A stretch of 64,000 nt of DNA from VSJD01 sp964617825 (GCA_964617825.1 CAZTWL010000004.1:1-64000); one strand, 5' to 3'; counted from the first letter of the stretch, positions 42,863-51,754 are shown. Made by a program: numbers and translations. Notes: generated from the letters alone by a model not told the origin.

Positions 42863-44892
42863 TGAATGCCGGCTGCACCCAGCCTAATACCGCCGTGCCG
42901 ATCGTGGAAGAGCCGCTGGTCCGTTCGGTGAGCGAACGATGCCGCGTCTGTTACACTTGCGTTCGGGAATGTCCGGCCAAGGCCATCAGGATTATCCATG
43001 GCCAGGCCGCGGTGATTCCGGAACGCTGCATCGGCTGCGGCAATTGCGTCCGCGTGTGCAGCCAGGGCGCCAAAGAAGTGCGCAACAGCGTGCCCAAGGT
43101 GCGTGAAATCCTGCAGGGCCAGGCGCCGGTGGCGGCGATCCTGGCCCCCAGCTTTCCCGCTGCGTTTTCGGAATGCGATTACGGCGCAGTGGTCGGCATG
43201 CTGCGCCGGCTGGGATTTGCCAGGGTTTGCGAGACGGCCTTTGGGGCCGACATGGTGGCTCAGGAATATCGGAGGCTGCTCGAAGCGCATCCGGATCGGA
43301 ACTACATTGCCTCGACCTGCCCGGCCGTCGTATCTTTCATCGAATATTACCACCCTACCCTCGTGACACGGTTGATTCCGGTGGTGTCGCCCATGGTGGC
43401 CGCGGCGCGAATGTTGAAAAAAATCCAGCCTGAAATCCGCATAGTATTTATCGGTCCGTGCATTGCCAAAAAAGCCGAAGCGATCGACGAGGATGCTGCC
43501 AGCGCGGTCGATGCCGTGCTGACTTTCACGGAAATAAGGACCATGCTGCAGGAACAAAGCATCAATCCGCAGGGCACGACGCCCTCCGAATTCGATCCGC
43601 CCTATGCCGGCAAAGGGCGGCTTTTTGCCTTGACGCGCGGACTGTTGGAAACTGCCGGAATCCGCGAGGAACTGATGAACAACAATATTGTCGTCAGCGA
43701 CGGACGGGAAAGTTTTGTCGAGGCGATCAACGAATACGAACTCGGTTCGCTGAATGCCCGCTTGCTGGAAGTCTTGTGCTGCCAGGGTTGTATCATGGGA
43801 GCCGGCATGTCCAAGCCACTGCTGCCCTTGTTCAAGCGCCGCGCGCTGGTCAGCGCCTATGCGAAGAAACGCACGGCCGACCCGACCACCCCGGTCGCAA
43901 CAACGGGACGCGAGCCGCATAATGTCGATCTGCACCGCGAGTTTCGCCGCAAGGACCGTAATATGCCGACGCCAATGGATGACGATATCAATGCGATCCT
44001 GGCCAAGATGGGCAAGTTCTGCGCGGATGATGAATTGAATTGCGGTGCTTGCGGCTACGCAACCTGCCGGCTGCATGCCGTGGCCATCCACGATGGCTTG
44101 GCCGAGGAGGAGATGTGCCTGCCTTATACGATCGACAAACTGAAAGAAACGATCCAGAAGCTGGCCGATTCGAGCGAGGAAGTGGCTACGATCCAGAACG
44201 CGCTGGCCCAGTCGGAAAAGCTGGCCAGCATGGGCCAGCTGGCTGCCGGCGTGGCGCATGAAGTCAACAACCCGTTGGGCATTGTGCTGATGTATGCGCA
44301 CCTCCTTCTCGAAAAACACGGCCGGGCCGACAAAGGGCTTAAGGAAGACTTGAGCGTAATTGTGGCGCAGGCTGACCGCTGCAAACGAATCATCTCCGGC
44401 CTGCTGGATTTTGCCCGCCAAAACAAGGTGTTGCGCCAGCGCACGAACATCCTGCACCTGGTGGAAAACAATTTGCGGGCCATCAATCTGCCGCCGGAAA
44501 TCGAAACACGGATCGTCAATGGCCTGGAGGATCCCGTGGCCGAGGTGGATGCCGACCAGATTTCCCAGGTATTGGTCAATCTCTTTGCCAATGCGCGGGC
44601 CGCCATGCCGCGCTCCGGGCGTTTGACGGTGGAGTTGAGCGGTGACACTGATACCGTAACTCTGCGCGTGGCGGATAACGGCGTGGGCATCCCGCCTGAG
44701 AACCTGCCGAGGATTTTCGATCCTTTTTTCACGACGAAACAAATCGGCATCGGGACTGGGCTGGGACTGGCCGTGGTATACGGCATCATCAAAATGCACC
44801 GCGGAAAAATCACGGTCAAATCCAATCACACCCCCGGCAAGGACGATACCGGCACGGTCTTCACCATTAACTTGCCGCGCAGGGGAATTTAA
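42862..44892 (+). CDS. Sensory [FeFe]-hydrogenase (HydS-like) fused to a histidine kinase
   Basis: 676 residues; its ATG overlaps the hydA stop (TAATG). Domain order: two [4Fe-4S] motifs (CRVCYTCVRECPAKA, CIGCGNCVRVCSQG); an H-cluster domain (about 90-340) with ASTCPAVVSF, IGPCIAKKAEA and LCCQGCIMGAG, keeping all four cluster cysteines; a further Fe-S domain (LNCGACGYATCRLHA with a later Cys, about 385-430); then HisKA (AAGVAHEVNNPLGI, phospho-His) and HATPase_c (LVNLFANARAAMP, VADNGVGIPPENL, GTGLGLAVVYGI). Group C-type HydS proteins are thought to sense H2 with a slow H-cluster. No PAS domain is evident between the Fe-S domain and the kinase. It should phosphorylate one of the following receivers. 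Confidence 0.92.
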   Translation: MNAGCTQPNTAVPIVEEPLVRSVSERCRVCYTCVRECPAKAIRIIHGQAAVIPERCIGCGNCVRVCSQGAKEVRNSVPKVREILQGQAPVAAILAPSFPAAFSECDYGAVVGMLRRLGFARVCETAFGADMVAQEYRRLLEAHPDRNYIASTCPAVVSFIEYYHPTLVTRLIPVVSPMVAAARMLKKIQPEIRIVFIGPCIAKKAEAIDEDAASAVDAVLTFTEIRTMLQEQSINPQGTTPSEFDPPYAGKGRLFALTRGLLETAGIREELMNNNIVVSDGRESFVEAINEYELGSLNARLLEVLCCQGCIMGAGMSKPLLPLFKRRALVSAYAKKRTADPTTPVATTGREPHNVDLHREFRRKDRNMPTPMDDDINAILAKMGKFCADDELNCGACGYATCRLHAVAIHDGLAEEEMCLPYTIDKLKETIQKLADSSEEVATIQNALAQSEKLASMGQLAAGVAHEVNNPLGIVLMYAHLLLEKHGRADKGLKEDLSVIVAQADRCKRIISGLLDFARQNKVLRQRTNILHLVENNLRAINLPPEIETRIVNGLEDPVAEVDADQISQVLVNLFANARAAMPRSGRLTVELSGDTDTVTLRVADNGVGIPPENLPRIFDPFFTTKQIGIGTGLGLAVVYGIIKMHRGKITVKSNHTPGKDDTGTVFTINLPRRGI

Positions 44893-44919
44893 ACAAAACG
44901 CACTCGAAAGGATACAAAG

Positions 44920-45309
44920 ATGGGCACAGCAAAAAAAGCGCTGATCGTGGACGATGATACCGATTTTGTTTTCCAGCAGAAAAAGGCACTGGAGTCGCTG
45001 GGTTTCACCGTTGAATCGGCGGAAGGCCGCGAAGAAGCGATGGAAAAACTTAAAGTCTACCACCCGGACCTGGCGATGGTAGATCTGATGATGGAAGAAA
45101 AGGATGGCGGATTTGTGCTCGCGCATTATCTCAAGCAGCTGTATCCGCAAACACCGGTCATCCTCGTATCGGCGGTCACAGCTGAAACCGGCCTGCAATT
45201 CGACTTGGATTCGCAGGGAGCGCAGCGCTGGATCAAGGCGGATGCGATCATGACCAAGCCCTTGCGCTTGGAACAATTGCAACGGGAAATCGAACGCTTA
45301 ATGGCATGA
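44920..45309 (+). CDS. Single-domain response regulator (receiver only)
   Basis: 129 residues comprising one receiver: acidic pair IVDDDTDF, phospho-acceptor in LAMVDLMMEEKDGG, Ser/Thr in LVSAVT, and Lys in IMTKPLRLEQL. No output domain. It lies 27 bases after the H-cluster kinase gene, making it the first candidate phospho-acceptor, and its stop overlaps the next ATG (ATGA). The insertion before the Lys (QGAQRWIKADA) is also seen in receivers of some Fe-hydrogenase-linked clusters, to my memory. Confidence 0.9.
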   Translation: MGTAKKALIVDDDTDFVFQQKKALESLGFTVESAEGREEAMEKLKVYHPDLAMVDLMMEEKDGGFVLAHYLKQLYPQTPVILVSAVTAETGLQFDLDSQGAQRWIKADAIMTKPLRLEQLQREIERLMA

Positions 45310-46430
45310 AGACAACGGACCTGACTTTTTGGATCGTCGATGATGAGCCCTCCATGTGCCAGAGCGTTCTACGCGCACTGGAGGATTTCAGCGTGGATGA
45401 CCAGGATCTGGGTGAGACCGTGCGTTATCAGGGCCTGGCGCTGGATTCCGGCGAAGCCTTCATGCAGCGGGTGGAGAGCGGGGAAGTCCCGCACCTGCTG
45501 CTGCTGGACAGCAAGCTGCCGGGCAAAGATGGCATTGAAGTCCTGCAATGGATGGGCAAGCGCCATCAACCGATTGTGACGATAATGATCACCGCCTACG
45601 CCACACTGGAAAATGCGGTCAAGGCCACCAAACTGGGCGCATTTGATTTCCTGGCAAAACCATTTACCCCGGTGGAATTGCGCCACGCCGTCACCCGGGC
45701 CACCCGCGAAATCCTTCACCTTCGCCGTGCCCGGCAACTGGAGCAGGAAAAGCGCCAGGTGCGTTTTGAATTTCTTTCCATCTTGGCCCATGAATTGAAG
45801 TCCCCCCTCGCGGCACTTGAAGGCTATGTGGATTTGGAGCGCCAGGCACCCTCCAAGGAATACCTTGACCGCATGCAGGCGCGGATTTCCGGCATGCGCA
45901 AGCTGATCGGAGACTTACTGGACTTGACGGCAATCGAATCCGGCAAGCGGATACGCAATCTGCAACCGGAAGACTTGCGCGCCGTGGCGCTCCAGGAAAT
46001 TGCCGCCCAGACGTCCGCCGCAGCGGAACGCCGGATTTCGATGGATGTGACCGGAACCGGCCAGTCCTCGGTGGAAGCCGATCGCCGCGAATTGGAAATG
46101 TTGCTGAGGAACTTGATTTCCAATGCGATCAAATACAACCGTCCGGGCGGCAGCGTGACCGTCGACATTACCGCAACCGAAGGTGAGATTGTTCTGAGCG
46201 TGCGCGATACCGGCATCGGCATTGCTCCGGCTGATCAGGAAAAATTATTCCTTGAATTTTCGCGCGTCAGAAACCAGAAAACAAGGGGAATTGAAGGCAG
46301 CGGATTGGGACTTTCCATTGTACGTCAGATTGCCGGACTATATGGAGCCAAGATCCGTTTGATAAGCGAAGAAGACAAGGGCAGCACTTTTATGGTAATA
46401 TTTCACAGACCAAATAGCCCCGCTGCTTGA
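45306..46430 (+). CDS. Receiver-histidine kinase hybrid (REC-HisKA-HATPase)
   Basis: 374 residues. The N-terminal receiver (FWIVDDEPSM, LLLLDSKLPGKDG, FLAKPFTPVEL) is followed directly by HisKA with ILAHELKSPLAALEG and an HATPase_c domain (NLISNAIKYNRPGG, VRDTGIGIAP, GSGLGLSIVRQIAG). No transmembrane or sensory segment, so it is cytoplasmic and probably takes its input from phosphorylation of its own receiver. It overlaps the preceding receiver gene by 4 bases. In this context it would act as a second-tier kinase below the H-cluster kinase. Confidence 0.92.
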   Translation: MKTTDLTFWIVDDEPSMCQSVLRALEDFSVDDQDLGETVRYQGLALDSGEAFMQRVESGEVPHLLLLDSKLPGKDGIEVLQWMGKRHQPIVTIMITAYATLENAVKATKLGAFDFLAKPFTPVELRHAVTRATREILHLRRARQLEQEKRQVRFEFLSILAHELKSPLAALEGYVDLERQAPSKEYLDRMQARISGMRKLIGDLLDLTAIESGKRIRNLQPEDLRAVALQEIAAQTSAAAERRISMDVTGTGQSSVEADRRELEMLLRNLISNAIKYNRPGGSVTVDITATEGEIVLSVRDTGIGIAPADQEKLFLEFSRVRNQKTRGIEGSGLGLSIVRQIAGLYGAKIRLISEEDKGSTFMVIFHRPNSPAA

Positions 46431-46477
46431 GACATTCCGGCGACGGTGTCGGACACAAAACACAAAAGGAGGGTCAA

Positions 46478-46858
46478 ATGGACACAAAAACAATCCTAGT
46501 CGTGGATGATGACGCTGACATTCGGGCTCAGATGGAAAAGATCCTCCAACCCCATTATCGGGTGATAACGGCGGCGTCCGGTAAAGAATGCCTGCAGAAT
46601 GTAGCCAAGGCGCTGCCGGACTGCATCGTCATGGACGTCATGATGGATGACTTGACTGACGGCCTGGAAACCGCCAAGAAACTCAAGGATGCCTACAAGA
46701 CCAGGAAAATTCCGATCATCCTGTTGACCAGCGTTAACGAATCGTATGACTATCGCTCACAGGTGGATGCCGGCTATTTCCCGCACAATTGCTGGATGGA
46801 TAAGCCGGTCAAGGCGGACCGCCTTCTCAAGGAAATCGCGGCCCTGGTCGGGGCCTGA
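46478..46858 (+). CDS. Single-domain response regulator (receiver only)
   Basis: 126 residues from ATG 46478 with the ribosome site AAAGGAGGG. Receiver motifs: VVDDDADI, phospho-acceptor in IVMDVMMDDLTDG, LLTSVNE and the Lys in MDKPVKADR. The extended loop after the Asp and the segment SYDYRSQVDAGYFPHNCW are typical of receivers that I associate with hydrogenase or redox clusters in anaerobes, but the pairing is not established. No output domain. It is the last gene before a 227-base gap. Confidence 0.9.
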   Translation: MDTKTILVVDDDADIRAQMEKILQPHYRVITAASGKECLQNVAKALPDCIVMDVMMDDLTDGLETAKKLKDAYKTRKIPIILLTSVNESYDYRSQVDAGYFPHNCWMDKPVKADRLLKEIAALVGA

Positions 46859-47085
46859 AACCAAGTCACGCGAACGCATGTCCGCCAAGCTGCAGTCATA
46901 AGGCCGCCAAAAGCGGCGCATAAAGTTATTCGGGGTTGCGCCTGCTATAAAAATTAAATCTCGCTTTTTCCATTTTTGCAGCCACGACGCGCTTGGGAGC
47001 GGCAATGGATTTTCCTTGTTTATCGCGCCGCATTCATTTATTGATAGCGCCAAATAAGTGTCCGTGAATAGATGCGGAGCGGTTG

Positions 47086-48441
47086 ATGGAACGCTATAAA
47101 ATTCTCATTGTCGATGACGAAGCTGACATGGTGTCCGCCATGACCAAGCTGCTGGCCTCCTCGGTGCAAGCCGACATCATTTCCACCTGCTCATCCAGCG
47201 AAGCCATCAATATTCTATTCAAGGAATCCATTGCCTTGATATTGTGCGACATGCAAATGCCCGAGTTCGACGGCAACGTCGTGCTCTCCCTCGCCCGCAA
47301 AAGCAATCCCAATATTGTCTCCATTCTTTGCACGGCCCGCGCCGACCGCGAAAGCGTTATTGAAGCCATCAATAAGGGTGGCATCTGGAAGTATCTGGCC
47401 AAGCCTTTCAAGGCCGCCGACTTCATCCAGATGATCCAGGACGGACTCCAATATTACGACGACGTCATGCGCCGCCAGAATCAGCTAAAGACACTGGCGC
47501 ATACTGCTCCCATGCCGAAGCTGGCTCCGAAACAAGCGGAGACGCCAAAGGCGCGTCCGCTCCATCCGGTACGCATTAAAAGGATGCACCCGGTTGTCGC
47601 GCATCGTCCTGCCATTCCCAAACTCGCCGGTCCTCTGGCCAACGCCAAGCACGTTGACCAGCGCTATCGGATTGTGCGCCTGATTCAGGAAGGTGGCAGC
47701 GGTATCGTCTATGAAGCCCATGACACCCTGCTGGACATGCCCGTGGCAATCAAAGTGCTCTTGCCCCAATTCACTCAGGATGCGGCCTCGATCGCCGCGT
47801 TGCGCAACGAGGCGCGGATTGCCATGCAGCTTTCGCACAAGCATATCGTGCGCTTGCACAACCTTCAGGAACATGACGGCGGATTTTATATGGTCATGGA
47901 ATACATCGACGGCTGCACGTTTCGTGACATTATCAAGGACCAGGGCAAACTGCCTCTGGCCACGGCCATGCAGGTGGCCGGCATATGCGCCGATGCCATC
48001 GGTTATGCCCATCGCCGCAATGTGCTCCATCGCGATATCAAGCCTGACAACATGATGCTGACCCAGGATGGCGTGTTGAAGGTCATTGATTTCGGCTTGG
48101 CCTGCCTTTCGCATCCGGTGCGCAAAACCGAGGTGATCAGCGGGACGCCGATGTATATCAGCCCGGAAGAATTTCAAGGCAAGTCCCTGGATCAGCGCTC
48201 GGATATTTTCTCTCTGGCCGTCACCCTTCACGAATTGATTACCGGCAATATGCCGACAGCCGATGGCGCGCGCGCCAATAATCTGGCGCCCTACTGCCCG
48301 GTAATCTCAGCCGAGATCCCCACCCCGCTCCGCCCTGTCTTCGCGAAGGCCCTGGCCCTGGACCCCGACAAGCGCTGGAGCACCGTCGACGAGTTTGTCG
48401 GGGAACTGACCAAGGCCTATGCCGGCATCAAATCCGCATGA
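47086..48441 (+). CDS. Receiver fused to Ser/Thr protein kinase
   Basis: 451 residues from ATG 47086. Residues 1-125 are a receiver (LIVDDEADM, phospho-acceptor in LILCDMQMPEFDG, YLAKPFK). A Pro/Lys/Ala-rich basic linker (about 140-185) leads to a eukaryotic-type kinase (about 195-445): glycine loop IQEGGSGIVYEAH, VAIKVL lysine, HRDIKPDNMML, VIDFGLA, and a GTPMYISPEEF activation segment, so it should be catalytically active. Joining a two-component receiver to a Hanks kinase is uncommon. It stands 227 bases after the hydrogenase-linked receivers on the same strand and could be the output of that relay. Confidence 0.92.
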   Translation: MERYKILIVDDEADMVSAMTKLLASSVQADIISTCSSSEAINILFKESIALILCDMQMPEFDGNVVLSLARKSNPNIVSILCTARADRESVIEAINKGGIWKYLAKPFKAADFIQMIQDGLQYYDDVMRRQNQLKTLAHTAPMPKLAPKQAETPKARPLHPVRIKRMHPVVAHRPAIPKLAGPLANAKHVDQRYRIVRLIQEGGSGIVYEAHDTLLDMPVAIKVLLPQFTQDAASIAALRNEARIAMQLSHKHIVRLHNLQEHDGGFYMVMEYIDGCTFRDIIKDQGKLPLATAMQVAGICADAIGYAHRRNVLHRDIKPDNMMLTQDGVLKVIDFGLACLSHPVRKTEVISGTPMYISPEEFQGKSLDQRSDIFSLAVTLHELITGNMPTADGARANNLAPYCPVISAEIPTPLRPVFAKALALDPDKRWSTVDEFVGELTKAYAGIKSA

Positions 48442-48473
48442 CTCGGCGGAAGCGCATGCCGGCCCTGACAAGA

Positions 48474-48550
48474 TGGTACCCCGGGCGCGACTTGAACGCG
48501 CGACCTGCTGATTAGGAATCAGCTGCTCTGTCCAACTGAGCTACCGGAGT
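48474..48550 (-). tRNA. tRNA-Arg (anticodon CCT)
   Basis: 77 nucleotides fold as a full cloverleaf on the minus strand: acceptor ACTCCGG/CCGGGGT, D arm GCTC/GAGC, anticodon stem GCTGA/TCAGC around loop TTCCTAA (anticodon CCT), and T arm GCGCG/CGCGC with TTCAAGT. Discriminator A and CCA are encoded. It reads AGG codons. Confidence 0.93.
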
Positions 48551-48654
48551 AGATTTACGCGGGCTCTGACTGCCGTTCAACATACCACAGGTCAGCCGGC
48601 ATTGACAATAACGGATGCGGCAACCATCCGCATCGTCAAATTCATGCCACACAC

Positions 48655-48697
48655 AAAAACAGCCCGGACGTTTCCTTCGAAACTTCCGGGCTGTTTT
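48655..48697. terminator. Long bidirectional hairpin terminator
   Basis: ACAGCCCGGA (48659-48668) pairs with TCCGGGCTGT (48685-48694), and inside it GTTTC pairs with GAAAC around CTTC. A runs on one side and T on the other allow use on both strands; on the minus strand it ends the EF-hand gene 28 bases after its stop. A second small inverted repeat, GATGCGG/CCGCATC, lies close by at about 48613-48634. Confidence 0.8.
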
Positions 48698-48724
48698 GTT
48701 CGAGTGACACAAGATCAGGCTTGC

Positions 48725-49357
48725 TTACTTTGCGGTTTTATCGGCCTTCGCCTTGGGCTCCGCGGCGAAGGGTACAATGGCGATGAATTCCTCCACTGTC
48801 ACAAAGCCATCGTTGTTGGCATCCAAATTCTTGAATTCTTTGTCGACACCAGCCTTCATTTCATCGGAAGTAACCTTGCCGTCGCTGTTTGCGTCCAGGG
48901 CAGCGTAAACGCTCATGCGATAGGCAATGACCTCAACCGCGCTAACTTCGTTGTCGCCGTTGGCGTCCAGTTTGTCGCAAGCGGCAGTTTGACCAGCCGC
49001 GGCATCGGCGCCGGCGAAGAAAACGACGTATTCTTCCATCGTTATGCTGCCATCTTTGTTAAGATCAATATTCACTATTCGTTGGGCGGCAAATTCGCCG
49101 GCATCGAGTTTCCCGTCGTTATTGACATCCAGTTCCTTGAACCAGTCTTTGCGCCGGGCCTGCTGTTCTTCGGCCGACAGTTTGCCGTCTTTATTGATAT
49201 CCATCTTCTGGAAAATCGACTTAACTATCTGGACGGCCTTTTTCTCAGGCGCCACCGCTTTTGAATCCTTGGCCACAGTCTGTTCCTCAGCGCAAACGAC
49301 CGATGACATAGCAACGGCGACGACTCCGGCAACCGCCCATTTCAGCATCTGACTCAT
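48725..49357 (-). CDS. Secreted protein with six EF-hand motifs
   Basis: 210 residues from ATG 49357, set by the ribosome site AGGAGG. A signal peptide (LKWAVAGVVAVAMSSVVCAE) is followed by six EF-hand calcium loops: DINKDGKLSAEE, DVNNDGKLDAGE, DLNKDGSITMEE, DANGDNEVSAVE, DANSDGKVTSDE and DANNDGFVTVEE. The loops are close to canonical; the fourth has Asn for the usual Gly. It is exported, so it probably binds calcium in the periplasm or outside. Role unknown; it stands alone with its own terminator. Confidence 0.9.
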   Translation of the reverse strand: MSQMLKWAVAGVVAVAMSSVVCAEEQTVAKDSKAVAPEKKAVQIVKSIFQKMDINKDGKLSAEEQQARRKDWFKELDVNNDGKLDAGEFAAQRIVNIDLNKDGSITMEEYVVFFAGADAAAGQTAACDKLDANGDNEVSAVEVIAYRMSVYAALDANSDGKVTSDEMKAGVDKEFKNLDANNDGFVTVEEFIAIVPFAAEPKAKADKTAK

Positions 49358-49661
49358 TGAAGAACCTCCTGACCAGCTGTTTGCGGCCGCATGGGTGTGG
49401 ATTAATCTGAGCTTAGCAGCCCGCAATCAACACCGGATAATCATGGCAGCCAATGTGCTGAACGATACCAGTACATCGTCAAAAGTGTCAAATTTATTTC
49501 CGCACCGAATTATGACTCCAGCAGTAACTCCTCTCGACGGGTTTCATCGATAACATTGCCGAATTCGGCCGGCACGCGGTCGGAGCGTGCAAATAGAGCC
49601 CAAACCGCCGTGTTGGACAATTTTCATTGGACACACCTGCCAGGATGGGTACAATAATTTC

Positions 49662-50441
49662 ATGCGACTTCTTCTTTATAACGTTCGCTATTGCACCGGG
49701 CATGGCGGACAGTTCCATTTTCCTTGGAGCGGTTATCTGCGGCGGACGGCCCGCCATTTTGACTTGATCACCACATTTATACAAACCATGGCTCCGGATA
49801 TTGTCGGTCTGCTGGAAGTGGATGCCGGGTCCTACCGTTCGCGCTGGCACAATCAGGCGGCTCTGATGGCGGAAACCCTGGGACACTATCATGTCTATCA
49901 TTCCAAATACCCCGCGCAGTCGCTGGCAAGACGTTTGCCGGTAATGGGCAAGCAGGTCAATGCTTTCCTGTGCCGTGATGCCATCCACTCACGGCGGTTC
50001 CATTTTTTTAAGAAGGGCGTTAAACGTCTGGTGATTGAACTGGAGCTTCAAAACCTGGTTGTTTTTCTCGTCCATCTTGCGCTGGGCTTCAAAACCCGCC
50101 ATGAGCAATTGAACGACCTGTACACCCTGGTAAAAACAACGCAAAAGCCGTGTATCGTGGCCGGAGATTTTAATGCCTTTTGGGGCGATCGCGAAATCAA
50201 GCTGTTTCTGGCCGCCTGCGGACTGGTGAACGCCTGTGCCAAGCCCCAGCCTTCTTTTCCCAGCTGGAAACCGCGTCGCCAACTTGATTTCATCCTGCAC
50301 AGCTCCGCCATTAAAATTAACGATTTTTTCATGCCGCAGGTAACGTTTTCGGACCATCTGCCACTGATTTGCGACTTCGAGATTCTAAAGCGGAATGCGA
50401 ATGCAAACGAAACCGCCACAGACAAATTTAAAGTCAAATAA
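49662..50441 (+). CDS. Endonuclease/exonuclease/phosphatase family protein
   Basis: 259 residues from ATG 49662. The fold signatures are the opening MRLLLYNVRYC (Asn), LLEVDAG (catalytic metal Glu), FLVHLALGF (His), VAGDFNAFWGD (Asp and Asn) and FSDHLPLICDF (SDH). The family includes DNases, phospholipases and phosphatases with one metal site; the substrate is not predictable. There is no signal peptide. The next gene starts 26 bases downstream. Confidence 0.9.
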   Translation: MRLLLYNVRYCTGHGGQFHFPWSGYLRRTARHFDLITTFIQTMAPDIVGLLEVDAGSYRSRWHNQAALMAETLGHYHVYHSKYPAQSLARRLPVMGKQVNAFLCRDAIHSRRFHFFKKGVKRLVIELELQNLVVFLVHLALGFKTRHEQLNDLYTLVKTTQKPCIVAGDFNAFWGDREIKLFLAACGLVNACAKPQPSFPSWKPRRQLDFILHSSAIKINDFFMPQVTFSDHLPLICDFEILKRNANANETATDKFKVK

Positions 50442-50467
50442 ATGCCGGTTAGCCGGCTACTACGCCA

Positions 50468-51754
50468 ATGATTCAATCCGGATATTTGCAATGGGCATGC
50501 ATTCTGAGCATCAGTCTGCTTCTGGTGGCAAACTGTCCCGCCGAGCAAGTTGCACTACCGGAAGATATACTCGACAATTTGGATGTTCCGGACCTTGATC
50601 AGTCGCTTCTCGAAAATATCCCGCTCGAATGGGAACTGCCCAACGCCGAGGAATGGCAGGCATTTTGGGACCAGATGGAAGCCATCCTGCAATCGCAATC
50701 GTTGGACAACATGGCCTGGATACGCTCCATGGCCCAGCAGGCTTGCAGTTACTTGGACGCCGATCCTGCCACCCAGCCATGGGCCGACTGGCTCAGGCAA
50801 AAGCTGGATTATTTTGACATGGCATGCGTTGTCATCCAGGAAATACCCGTTCCTGCGATCACGCAGCCGACCAACGCACCAGCCCCGGCGCCATCGCCTG
50901 CATCGCCGAAAACTCCGGCGGTCAAACCCATCCCTGTCCCAACTCCCCCGCCAACAGCAAAACGCGGACGTGAACCGTTTGCTTTTGCCGTTCCCATAAA
51001 ACCACCGGCCAGCGCGCCGGCATCGCTTCAAGTTGAAAATCAGCGGCACCATCTCATTCGCAATTCAATCCGTTGGCAGAAAATCCTGGCCAAACGGCCG
51101 GTGCCGGCAAATGCCGCCACGCTGATTCCGCGCCTTAAACAAGTATTTCAACGCGAAGGACTGCCGCCTGAACTGGTCTGGATGGCGGAAGTGGAGTCGT
51201 CGCTGAATCCCTCAGCGCGCAGTCCGGTGGGTGCGCTGGGATTATTCCAGCTTATGCCGGCAACGGCCCGGCGCTTTGGATTGCACACGGGATTTTTCGA
51301 CGAACGAAAAAACCCCGAAAAAAGCGCACGCGCCGCCGCGCAGTATCTTAAGTTCCTATATAAAACGATGGGGTCCTGGCCTTTGGCCCTGGCAGCCTAC
51401 AATGCGGGCGAAGGCCGTGTTGGCAAATTAGTTAAACGCAATACCCCGGCTTCCTTTGAAGGCATTGCCGACGATTTGCCGCTGGAAACTCAAATGTACG
51501 TTCCTAAAGTCACGGCCTTGCTTACCCTGCGCGAAAACACGCATCTCGACAAAATGCCCGCTCCGGTGACCACGGCAAGATCAAGTAATCTGGACTTTGG
51601 GCTCATGTCATTCCACACGATGTTCGGTGTTTGCCGAGAAAAATATATATCCAGGCTGCCCGATCTGAATCCCTGCAATAAGCGGGATAAAGTTATCTCC
51701 AAGAATGAATTTTCCTTGGAAACGGCGTATAGCCAAGTTGTCCGCTGCTTTTGA
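50468..51754 (+). CDS. Lytic transglycosylase (SLT domain)
   Basis: 428 residues with a signal peptide (WACILSISLLLVANCPAEQ; the Cys could also be a lipid site, but the context is not a standard lipobox). The middle is a Pro/Ala-rich linker (about residues 125-190). The C-terminal SLT domain has the catalytic Glu in VWMAEVESSLNP, followed by GALGLFQLMPATARRFG and ALAAYNAGEGRVGKL. Such enzymes cleave the glycan chain of peptidoglycan forming anhydro-muramic ends. The tail beyond the domain (about 60 residues) is of unknown type. Confidence 0.9.
   Translation: MIQSGYLQWACILSISLLLVANCPAEQVALPEDILDNLDVPDLDQSLLENIPLEWELPNAEEWQAFWDQMEAILQSQSLDNMAWIRSMAQQACSYLDADPATQPWADWLRQKLDYFDMACVVIQEIPVPAITQPTNAPAPAPSPASPKTPAVKPIPVPTPPPTAKRGREPFAFAVPIKPPASAPASLQVENQRHHLIRNSIRWQKILAKRPVPANAATLIPRLKQVFQREGLPPELVWMAEVESSLNPSARSPVGALGLFQLMPATARRFGLHTGFFDERKNPEKSARAAAQYLKFLYKTMGSWPLALAAYNAGEGRVGKLVKRNTPASFEGIADDLPLETQMYVPKVTALLTLRENTHLDKMPAPVTTARSSNLDFGLMSFHTMFGVCREKYISRLPDLNPCNKRDKVISKNEFSLETAYSQVVRCF

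Noticed and set aside
42835..45282. Very long antisense open frame (over 800 codons) opposite the H-cluster kinase
   Set aside because: The plus strand encodes complete, motif-rich proteins with overlapping starts and stops. The antisense translation is His/Gln/Arg-rich with no recognisable domain, as expected from third-position GC bias.
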